Part shown: one piece after another, positions 12,701 to 22,310 of the stretch
How the letters are laid out: the number at the start of each line of letters is the position of its first letter
Position numbering within the stretch: the first letter of the stretch is position 1
Origin: Eonycteris spelaea
Taxonomy: Eukaryota; Chordata; Mammalia; Chiroptera; Pteropodidae
Direction of reading: 5' to 3'
Length of the DNA stretch: 64,000 bases
NCBI GenBank assembly: GCA_003508835.1
Contig: PUFA01000116.1
Span: forward strand, 3,286,001-3,350,000
Program-made: the position numbers and the translations under genes
Notes under the pieces: model-generated
Told to the model about the DNA's origin: nothing
Databases searched by the model: none
Seen by the model: only the letters and a program-made list of their open reading frames with translations

Positions 12701-15700
12701 TTTAACACCACAAAATAACAAAGAAATGTTGAAGGACTTTCTCTCCAATGATTCTATCTGCAGTCTCTTCAGTGATAAATACAAACTTATTTGTACACAA
12801 TAACTGCTAATTGCCAGCTGATAGTAAAAGCAAGTCATAAAAATGACATAGTATAAACCAAATATCTCTTTTAAAACTATTTCATTTAAAAAGCTGCAAC
12901 CCTAAGGGGTACAGAAAAATATTTTTAAGAATTAAGATTTTTAAAATTAATTTTAAACATTTGTTTACTGGCAAAATTATATACACACACATAAAATGAG
13001 TCAATTGTATACACGAATTTTGTACACACACTTAATAGTTGGTCAATGGCACTGTTTAGTTGCTCTAATATTGTCTGTGGTTAACTTTAAGGAAGATGAT
13101 TATTTGAACTAATGAATTAGCTCAAAAATACAACAACAATCATAATGAGAAATTTCAAGAATTCTACACAAGCACTTTGTTATGTTTAGGTATTTTGCAG
13201 CTATCTGAGCTATCACCACTAATACTGAAAAAAAAAAATGCATTAATGATCTGGAGCTCCAGGTCCACGTCCCATACTTACTGAAGGTAGTTCACAGGAT
13301 AATTAAGGAAGACTAATGTTTACATTCTCTTTTCATAACCACTTTCATCACTCTATGAATTAAATTAACAGTATTCACTCTGTTATAACTACATAGAAGT
13401 GATTCAAAACAGTGTGAAAGCTTTTGCCTAGAACAGTGTGTGTCTATGGCTAAAGGTTAATTTCTCTATATTCAATCTTTTAGAATTCAAAGAGGGCTAT
13501 TTTCACTCAGATGTTGAAATACATGAATTGGGACTGTCAAATGCAAATTCCACTAAAATTAAATGCCTACTTAAAAAGAATTGTGCTTTCATTTCAAAAT
13601 ATTATATTTAGCTGATGGCATGCAAAACTGCCAGAATATAACACTGATTTATAAGATTTCCACTGCCAGGAAACATTGCGGAAAATGGAAGAACCAATGG
13701 GATTCAAAAGAAACTTGATATTTTCATTAAGAAAAAGATATTAGGGCTAGAAATCTATACAAATAAATTTAATGAGGTTGTGGAGCTTCTTCAATGAACC
13801 ACACCATTGGGAGGAATGAGAAGTCCTGGCCATGGAGGTCAGCAGCCTCTCCTTTTATTCTAATTTTGCCTTTTAAATAACAGAATGCATTAGCACTCTG
13901 AAATGGCACAGTCTTACAGTCATGTCTAAACCAGAAGCCATTCTTCTTAGGAATAAAGCATAAAGTGGAAAGAAGAATGAATAGGGGAATAAGAAAGAAG
14001 GGGAAGAATAAAAAAAGGGAAAAATATAAGAAACTGGGGAAGGAAAAGCAGACTGATAAATTTTAAAAAATAATAAAAGAGAAGGAACAGGAAAAACATG
14101 GAGGAAAACAGTGCGAGCAAAGTACAAAACGTCTATTTGCATGTATAGTTTTGTAAGTGTTCATGATTCCTTATTAAATTGGCATAATATAGTGAGCATG
14201 GAAGAAAATGGCTTCCAAGTAGTTCTTATTCACCATGGGTATTTATGATGTTTCAGGTACAAATGTTATTTTTATGAATTCTTTTTAGCTGTTAACTAGT
14301 TCCTTCCACTTTCTAGAGGGTAAATATATTTGTTTAAACCCTTGTGGCTGGTTAAGAATAGATCTGCTCTAGCGAAGCTGAGAAGTGTGCTCTTCACAAT
14401 TAGTGTTCCAATGAAGACATCTGAGCATAAAGCAGTACACTTGTTGGCCAACTTATGGAAAACATCTGATGTTATTGAACCTTTGTGGGCACACCCTCAC
14501 ATGCTTTGCTTTTCCTGGAAAAAGAAAATTCAAGTGTGATACAAAGAGAAAAGAGAATGTAGAGTTTGTGAGGTACCATGGAGGTTAGAGTGAGGGGATT
14601 CGTGAAGCAACTCATTAATAATTCTTGCTTTGGGTCAATAACTGCATTTGTTTAGTTCAGTTTGGATTTTTTGGTCTGTGATCTCTAAAATTTTGTCTTT
14701 CTGTCAAGTACAGATTTCAGGATATGGTGAATTTCCTGGGCAGAGAGCTGGGGGAAGAAACACACTGGAACTCTTCGTATATGTAAGAGGGTAAATAAAA
14801 TTTCAGAGCTCATCAAAAGCAAACAGTGAATGTGTTATTTCTCAGCCTTCAAACTTCCATCTCAATTCAATATGATCTTTCAGTAGGAAAAAAAAAAGCT
14901 ATTTATAGAAAGCCATTTTTGTCTGAGAAATGGCTATTACATAATAATTATAGATTAAAAGGTTAAAATAGATGGTTGAAAATCTACTGTTGTTAACAAT
15001 TTATTGATCTATTATTTCAAGTGAGTAATCATCATATATAATCATCAGTATGCATGATGTTACAGTACACTTTTAATACTGTAGTTTAAAAATCAAGTTG
15101 ATAAGTCATTAGCAAGATATTTTCTATATCTCTATGTGTTTCTTTTTGCAGCCTAGGCAAAAATCCCTGGTTACATGTAGGTAATAACAAACAGATATCA
15201 AACATATAAAACTTAAACAAGACCAAAGGATTGGAAATGGGCATTTATTTTCAATTGCTGTTAATCCAAAAACAGAGGTAGAGCTATCTTTTCTTTTCTG
15301 GACCTTTTGACATTTGTAGCAACACGTTCTGCATTTTGCTCTGTCATCTGTGATGTTGGAAATGAAATGCTGTGTCTGATCAGAAGCATCTAACATGAAG
15401 CCAAGCAGAAGATACAGAAGTATCTTATGGTCCATTGCCCAAGGTGATTGAGCTAGTGGCACCTAACAGGGACACAGAGAGGTCTGACACACAACATTCT
15501 CTCTCCTTCTCAATCTCACACATACCCATGCCAATATATAAACGCATGAAGAAACAGCCTTTTTCAGACATATTTTCTTTTAAAATTAAATTCTTAACTC
15601 AATAATTTATGAAAGTGTAACTCTTCTTGCCTAAGCCCAATTTTATACTAAGATAAAGTCACACACAAGTGTTTCAATCCAGCTGGCAATAGCCTTCGAT

Positions 15701-16019
15701 CTGGAAACTGGGAGGATATACAAGTCATCTGAAATGGGAAGGTCAGATACATGAATGAAATGAGTCTACATTATTACCTGATTAGACATATACAGGGATG
15801 CATCTTCCACGATTCATATCTATTTTTCTATCACAAAATTTGTGTGAATAAATAAGAAATAGCTTTGAATTATCATAATTTGTGTACGTCTCCTCTCTTC
15901 TAATAAATTATAACTTTGTGAAAATAGGCATATTATGTAGCCCAGCGTGAATAGATGATCATTGAATATTTATGAAATAAAAATGACCTCCTTGCAGATT
16001 TCTTCACCATTCTGGAAGT
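12701..16019. other. AT-rich DNA, no gene recognised; polypurine tract
   Basis: The main visible structure is a purine-rich plus strand at about 13967-14110 (runs such as GAATAAGAAAGAAGGGGAAG). Its complement gives a spurious 89-codon minus-strand frame rich in Phe, Ser and Pro. No gene, RNA gene or confident repeat is seen. Confidence 0.5.
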
Positions 16020-16410
16020 TTCATTACTGTCCCTTATTATTTGTGCTTCCCCTTCCATAACAGCTGTGTGTCCATGGACTACACTTTTTGGCTCCCTTGC
16101 ACAGACATGGGGCCTTGCGTTCTCTGTCGAGATGTGAGTAGACATGACAACTGTAATTACTAAGTTAAGGAGCTTTAAAAGCAGTTGTGCCTACTCATCC
16201 CTTTTTCCAAAATCACCAACTAAATGCCCCATGGTACAGTGAGCCGAAAGAAGGAAGAAATCTGGTCTCTGAATCAGAAAAGCTCCGTGCCAACCAGGAA
16301 TATCTACTCTGAACCATCCTGGGATTGAGAAGCAAATGTCCACTGTACAAACCACTGTCACTCAGGGATTTATTTGTTATAGCAACTTGCATTAACTAAC
16401 CAAGAAGAGT
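16020..16410 (+). mobile_element. LTR-like repeat (MaLR/MLT style)
   Basis: The order 'ggcttcccttgcacagacatgg', 'gatgtgagtagacatgacaa', 'ttaaggagctttaaaagcag', 'caaaccactgtcactcagggatttatttgttatagcaacttgcattaac' follows a common mammalian LTR 3' half ('...ccactgagattttggggttgtttgttacagcagcata...'). The family name is uncertain and the copy is heavily decayed. Confidence 0.4.
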
Positions 16411-16560
16411 AGCCAACTCTACCCATGCTGCCAATACTAAGGATATAGCTCAGTCCTTAACTGTATTAACTTTTCCACAGCATTAATAGTGCTGATCATT
16501 TGCTACCTTTTGAAATTCCTCTTAACTTTGCCCTTTGCCTTCTAAGACCTTAATACCCAT

Positions 16561-16600
16561 CCCCCCCAGTGCCGCCCCCTGCCCCCCACACGCAGTTCCC
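16561..16600 (-). other. Potential G-quadruplex on the minus strand (C-rich plus strand)
   Basis: The plus strand carries C-tracts of 7, 5, 6 and 3 separated by short spacers (7C-AGTGCCG-5C-TG-6C). The complement therefore has four G-tracts within 40 bases, fitting the usual quadruplex pattern. Confidence 0.6.
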
Positions 16601-17082
16601 TGTTTCACATGTTTCCCATGGATCTTCCTGGCTTCTCCTTTTCATCTCCTTGGCTAGCTAGCTCTTCTTCTGTTTCCCAGTGCTTATTCTACAAAAATTC
16701 TCCTAGGCCTCTTTCCTCCCAGGGAAATACCAACCAATTCACACCACTGGAAGCAGCAGCCTTCCAGTGCCAGCTAGGATCTGCACCTGGAAGGACGTAA
16801 CACTCTATGACTTAGATTAAACTATTTTAAACACACAGGAAACGTGAAAATGTTACCATTTCCTAATTTTCTTTCCTTATTTTCTTTCTGAGTCTTACTA
16901 TAGGAATCATTAATAAAGAGATCTCAGCTAACATGGTCATTTTTTTCTTTTATAAGTGTATCTTTCTTGGTGCCCTCAAATCATAATACCTACGGATATT
17001 ACTTAATTTACTCTATGTATAATCTATGAGGATGAGAATCCTTTATCTCTTCAACTTTAGTTTTTAATAACTTGACACTGCT
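16601..17082. other. Unassigned
   Basis: No gene or recognisable repeat is seen. Confidence 0.45.
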
Positions 17083-17535
17083 CAAAGTGTTGAAGATACA
17101 GTGGTGAAGAGGGTATCGATATCTTTGCTTCCATGGAGCTTTTTTCAAGAGGAAAAAAGTAGGTGATAATTTCAGACACAAAGGGTATCAAAAACAAATC
17201 GTAATCATGGGAACACATGGGATGAAATGTAATCATGGGGCGAGGGCAAGTTTGAGAAACAGTAAAGCATTCTCTTAGGACACAAACTGAGATGGTATCT
17301 GAATGGTGAGAAGGCAATCATACAAATATCTTGGGGAGTATTCCAAGTGGGGAGAAAATCAAGTACAAAGGAGGCCAGAGTTTTAGTTGAATGAATGAAA
17401 GACTGCCAGGTGGCCAGAATATACAGTACAGGAAGAGGCCAAGACGTTGATAGGAAACTGGGAAGGAGGTGAAGTTTAAATATTCTAAATAGATTGGGCA
17501 GCATGTGGAGGGAAGCCAACTGGGAGAACAGAGCA
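17083..17535 (-). mobile_element. L2 3' region, antisense
   Basis: Reading plus, 'gatacagtggtgaagag', 'cttccatggagctttttt', 'gataatttcagacac', 'agtattccaagtgggg' and 'caggaagaggccaag' occur in the order of the complement of the L2 3' end. The three overlapping minus-strand frames at 17057-17536 are shadows of this element. Confidence 0.7.
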
Positions 17536-18718
17536 AATGGCTTTGCTGATAATAAAATGGGAAATCTGGGAAAGGTACTTAATTTCTCAGACTTTTATAA
17601 AACATGGGGGTTGAAGCTGATAGGCATTGATGTTTTGTCTGGATCTAGGAAATCAATAGATCTTTAGAACTTTTACAAGTGGTATTATCTAAAATACAAA
17701 TTAACTTTAGTCAAACTCAAAATGTTCAAGGCAATCCTATTCTTTACTGTGAAAAAATTTTATTCACACTCTCACTTCCACACTTTAGTATAATTTATCT
17801 TTCCTTCTTTATTTTCCCAAATAGACTGAGAGCTACTTGAAAGATTGGACCTTTTCTTATTTTTGGTTCTTCAGAAATTAGCATGTAATACTCAATTGAA
17901 TGATACATGTTAACAGTAAACTAGGTTAATTACATATGTCTATTCTGCACAATGAAAACTGAAAAGAGTACCCTTTTAAATTCTTTTTATAAATGTGTTC
18001 CCAAGGGTGAAATTAGAATTATAGTGCTTTAGATTTTTACTTAGAAAAACTTTAAAGATGATACATAGTTTGCATTATTATTTTACAGATAAGAAAACCG
18101 GTAACCAGGGAATTTCCAAAACTCATGTATTTTGCTACACAGATAAGTGTAGGGGTATATTTATAGAGAAGTAAAAGCTACCTAGTCAAACATCAACTGA
18201 TGGAGTCATTCCAATTCTTGGAAACATTTCTGAGAACAGGACAATACTTCTGGGTCTCACCTGAAAGAGTTCTTTTGCTGGTGATAAGCAGCCTTTGCCC
18301 TCAGTGTGCACACTGCCACCACACTGGGCTAATGGCCAGGTCAAGTGGTGGTGACTTGCGTTCATCAAACACTTGAGCACCAGTGTCACTTCCAGTGCAG
18401 TAATGAAATGACAAACTCCTTGTACAACAGATCTGCTTTGAAACTGCAAAAATAACTCGATTTTTGTAAAAAATAAAATTCATCTTTTCAAAAATGATCC
18501 TAAATATCCTATCTGCAAAAGGTAAACTAGAAATTAATAGTTTGGTTAACTCAAAAAAGGCTCCAAACTCCAACTGGTCTGGGGTGTCATTCTACAGGAA
18601 GAAACCTCAAGGAGAATGTCCTTTTAGCTTCAACCCTTTAAGCCATTTAAGTCCTTTTCTATATTTGCTCCTATCTTATCTTTCCAAAAAATGCAATTTC
18701 TTTGCCCAGTGTTAAATC

Positions 18719-18722
<4 letters not shown>
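17536..18722. other. Unassigned, leads into a pure A run
   Basis: Overlapping minus-strand frames at 18186-18573 show no recognisable domain. The DNA just upstream of the A run (18590-18720) does not match a repeat I know. Confidence 0.45.

Positions 18723-18750
<28 letters not shown>
18723..18750 (+). repeat. Pure A28 tract
   Basis: There are twenty-eight uninterrupted A residues, the longest homopolymer in the window. It could be the tail of a plus-strand retrocopy, but I see no AATAAA just upstream and no identifiable body or target-site repeat. Confidence 0.95.
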
Positions 18751-18752
<2 letters not shown>

Positions 18753-19993
18753 ACCCAGAGCATGTGGCACCACACAAATCTTTATACTAGAGTTTTATTT
18801 ACTTATTTCTCTTCTACATCAACCCACACAAATTGACAGGGCCCCTCACTTGAGTTTTTAAAGATTGCAAATCTGGCCAATGAAAAGTCTGACAATTACA
18901 GGTTTTACCTGCTCACCAAAATAAGTATGTGAATAAATTAAAATTTTAAAAGCATCAAATATAGTATTCATGAGATTATTCCACTTAAACTGCTAGTTCT
19001 GTAACTCATATTCTGTAACAATTTATATTTTAAAAAGTCAAATAAAATGAAATACCTTAGTCTTTCATGCTAGGTACTCAACAATCTTACCTTTAGTGTC
19101 AACATTAACTCTATCACCATCTTTCTCATTCAGAGTGCTATTGTTCACGTGTGGAAAAAAAGATAATTATGTCCTCAAAGATAGCAAACACTTCCTGGGA
19201 GTCATTTCATGGATATCGCTCCTTAAGTATGCTTTTTTCATTCTCTCCTGGACTCTTTACTGTTAGTATTCTCCTATATTCTTCTTTTCTAGTCATTCTC
19301 ACAGGGTGTTCATTTACGGATAGTTTTCAGTGATATCTGGATCTCTTTCCTTCCTTGGTGTGATGAACACCAAAGCAGAAGTATAATGAAAGTATTCTTT
19401 ACTAGTCTCTGCTCTCAAGTTTTATGTTGAGTCATAAACAACAGTTCTCTCTTCCTCGGCCATTGTATTTTTATTTCAAGTTAATTCATCACTTGAACTA
19501 ACAAATCTCCAACAAACTTGGCAGCACATTTTAAATTGAATTTTTAAGAGTTCTTATTTTCATATTTTCTTCTGGTTGTACACATACCACTGATGAAATA
19601 ACTGTATATAAATTTCTTAATTCACTCCCATTAGACATTAAATGTTTGACTTTGTGCCATGAAAGGTAAGGAATTTAGCTCACTTACTCTATCATCCTTC
19701 ATATATTCCCTCACCCTACTCTCAGTTTTTGATTAAAATGCTATTTTTTATTTCTCTGCTAGTTACCATATATCTTTAAATACTATATTTGAACTTCTAT
19801 TTCTTAATCCATGTGTCTCTAAAAAATCTGAAAAATCTACCTCAGAAGCTTAGGACTTCTAATGTGTATTTTGGCAGCTCAAAATAATATTCTAATGTGT
19901 TCAAATTATGCTCAAAATAAGTATTTCTATAGTGGCCTTATGTTGTACTTACCATCTTTTGACTAAATATAAAGAAGTTATTTTACATTCTAG
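18751..19993. other. AT-rich DNA, no gene recognised
   Basis: Nothing recognisable beyond low-complexity A/T sequence. Confidence 0.5.
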
Positions 19994-20062
19994 ACCAGCA
20001 CTGGCCAATGGAACTTTCAGTGATAACGGAAACGTTCTAAGTCAGCGCTGTTCTGACCACTA
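19994..20062 (+). mobile_element. hAT/Charlie-type element, 5' part
   Basis: CAGCACTGGCCAATGGAACT and 'gataacggaaacgttctaagtcagcgctgt' match the start of a common nonautonomous hAT family (cagtgctgtccaatagaac... type). A piece resembling its 3' end ('ccatacgtggttagtggtaac') sits at 20429-20450, so the element may be split by about 360 bases of unrelated DNA. The exact family name is not certain (MER5/MER58 group). Confidence 0.6.
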
Positions 20063-20617
20063 GTAAGGAAAAAGATGAAAAGGTTCATTTCTTGTTCTTA
20101 AAAAACTAGAGTGATGGATTATAGGTTGATAAATCTGAGAAAAATGCAAGGTAATTAGGAAGGGATAGAGTTAACCATTTATCTAATGCTCTCCTTTCTT
20201 TCTGAAAGATTCATATGTATCCAGTTTGATGTTGTAACTATAACACTTTAAATATCATAGATTTTCCAATATACACTCTTTTAACTTCGACTCTATTTGA
20301 ATTGCCTCAGTGACTTGAGTATAGACCTGGCATATGTACTTGCTAAAAGGGTCACTTAAAGTTTTAATAGCTTACAATCCACACTAACAATCATTGTAAT
20401 ATTGTGGTGGGGACGGCCTTGAAAATAACCATACGTGGTTAGTGGTAACTATTTTTTGATGAATAACAGTATCAGAAGTCTTTTATTCATCCAAAGAACA
20501 TTTACTGACAACCTTCCTTATGTCCCTAGGCTGGCCTACAGTTGCTATGCAAAAGAGGTAAGAGTCATCCTAAGCATGAAAGAGTAAGAGGTATAAATGA
20601 AATACATCGGCATTTCA

Positions 20618-20790
20618 AGTTTGGCTCTGCTGTTGACTCATTTGGGTACTCTTTTGAACTTTAATGTCTTCATCCACAAAATTGGAATGCTAATGTCAAA
20701 CTTGAAAGGCTCTTATGAAGTTTTTGCAAATGAAAACTACTATATAGTAGTTATTCCGTTGATGATAGCTAATATTTTTTGCATTAATCA
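20618..20790 (+). mobile_element. MIR SINE, sense, near full length
   Basis: 'tggctctgctgttgactcatttgggtac', 'tgtcttcatccacaaaattggaatgctaatg' and 'tatagtagttattccgttgatgatagctaatatt' follow the MIR core and 3' end in order. The 84-codon frame at 20597-20851 is a shadow. Confidence 0.7.
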
Positions 20791-20815
20791 TAATTACTTT
20801 AAAGTTATAAAACGA

Positions 20816-20937
20816 GAATGGAGGCACAGGCTTCGGAGTGAGGAGGTGTAGACCAACTCCAGGCTCCCGTCTATTCCAGACTGCTAGGCTTTGGAGCACC
20901 CTAACTTTTCCGCCTCGATTTCCCCAATCTTGCGAGA
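20816..20937 (+). mobile_element. MIR SINE, 5' half, sense
   Basis: 'aggcacaggcttcggagtg', 'ctaggctttggagcaccctaacttttccgcctcgatttcccc' follow the MIR 5' half and core ('...ggctctggagtcag ... ttacttaacctctctgagcctcagtttcc'). The MIR 3' half is missing here; a MIR 3' half appears at 22195-22310. Confidence 0.55.
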
Positions 20938-21125
20938 TCACTGGGGCTCAGATGTGGCTGGAAGCTGGAGAAGCACCTAGGAGGCTACAGAGCCCTGCAC
21001 CAGGATGCGTTTCCAGCATGGCTGAGCAGTGTTCTAGAAGCTGCCAGAAATGAGACATTCCATATCTTTTTGTGTAGCCTGTGTGTGTTGCTTTATTAAA
21101 GTAACTTTTCATGTGGAAGAAAAAA

Positions 21126-22193
21126 GAAATAATGGTAACCATAGGCCAAAGATTTAGAACCAAAGTATATAACATAAAACAAGAAGGACCAGAGGGAACA
21201 CCCACAAAAGCCAACCAAAATAAAGAAACAGAAACACATGGACAAGGAAGCAATGGAAACACTGAGCTACCAGAAAGCAAAAGATAAAATGGCTGTAAGA
21301 AGACTTCATGTTTCAATAATCACCCTAAATGTAAATAGACTGTACTCACCAATAAAAAGGCACAGAGTTGCAGATTGGATCAAAAAACAAAACCCAACTA
21401 ATTGCTACGTCCAGGTGACACATCTCAGTTCCAAAGACAAATATAGACTCAAAGTGAAAAGGTGGGAAATGATGTTTCAAGTAAATGGCATTCAGAGGAA
21501 AGTGGGAGTAGCAGTACTAATATCGGACAAAACAGACTTCGAAATCAAAAGGTAAAAGAAAAATACCGAGGGAAACTTCATAATGATAAATAGAATCATG
21601 CACCAAGAAGACGTAACACTTTGACTATCTATGCTCCCAATCAGAGAGCCCCAAAATACGTAAAGCAATTACTAACAGAACTAAAGGGAGAAAGAGACCA
21701 AAACACTATCATAGTAGGGGACCCAAATACTCTACTGTCAGATATAGACAGATCATCCAAACAGAAAATCAATAAGGAAATAACATCCTTAAATGATACA
21801 TTAGACCAACTGGACATAATTGACACTTACAGAGCATTCCATCCCAAAACAGTTGCCTATACATTCTTCTCTAGTGCACATGAACATTCTCATGGATTGA
21901 CAAAGAGAGAGCCTCAACAAATATAAGAGGGTTGAAATCATACCAACCATATTCCTGGATCATAATGCTTTGAAACTAGAGATCAACTGTAAAAAACAAT
22001 CAGAAAGAACCACAAATAAATGGAGATTAAACAACATACTATTGAAGAATAACTGGGTCAGAGAAGAAATAAAAAGGGAAATCGAGAGATACATAGAAAT
22101 GAATGATGATAGTACAACAAATCAAAACTTTTGGAACAAAGCAAAAGCGGTCATAAGAAGAAAGTTCTTATCATTACAGGCTTACCTCCAAAT
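21126..22193 (+). mobile_element. L1 fragment: ORF2 start and endonuclease domain, truncated at both ends
   Basis: From 'atggtaaccataggccaaag' the sequence follows the region just before L1 ORF2 and then ORF2 itself. Frames at 21238-21555, 21621-21926 and 21970-22203 are consecutive, frameshifted pieces of the apurinic-endonuclease domain and the linker after it. NVNRLYSPIKRHRVADWIKK is an ORF2 N-terminal signature. The QETHL-type motif reads QVTHL, so a catalytic-type Glu has become Val, and the GDFNT-type motif reads GDPNT. ORF1, the reverse transcriptase and the 3' UTR are absent. This is a dead L1M-age copy with no host coding potential. Confidence 0.9.
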
Positions 22194-22194
22194 A

Positions 22195-22310
22195 AAGTTA
22201 TAAAACAATTTGTTACATGTAGAATTGTTGTGAGGATTAAATGAGATGCAATGTGAAAGCACTCAGTAGGTTATCTGTCATACAATTCATGACCACTAAA
22301 TATTAATTCT
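22195..22310 (+). mobile_element. MIR SINE, 3' half, sense
   Basis: 'attgttgtgaggattaaatgag' and 'tgtgaaagcactcagtagg' are the MIR 3' core. It is either the other half of the MIR at 20816-20937, pushed apart by the L1, or a separate truncated copy. Confidence 0.65.

Larger units (their letters stand above)
20801..22206 (+). mobile_element. MIR/unknown/L1 mosaic bounded by an exact 13-bp direct repeat
   Basis: AAAGTTATAAAAC occurs at 20801-20813 and again at 22194-22206. Between the copies lie a MIR 5' half (about 20816-20937), about 190 bases of unidentified DNA, and an L1 ORF2 fragment (21126-22193) whose homology runs right up to the second copy. The direct repeat looks like a target-site duplication, but there is no poly(A) at either end. 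A possible reading is insertion of a chimeric transcript primed internally at the A-rich 'ccaaataaag'. The alternative is that the right copy is decayed MIR sequence ('aaaatggggataata' type) and the match is coincidence. Confidence 0.5.

Noticed and set aside
12467..12838. 123-codon minus-strand frame
   Set aside because: It runs antisense through the LTR candidate and shows no protein family features.
21238..22203. Three consecutive plus-strand frames resembling an endonuclease
   Set aside because: They are frameshifted pieces of L1 ORF2, annotated as an L1 fragment, not a host gene.
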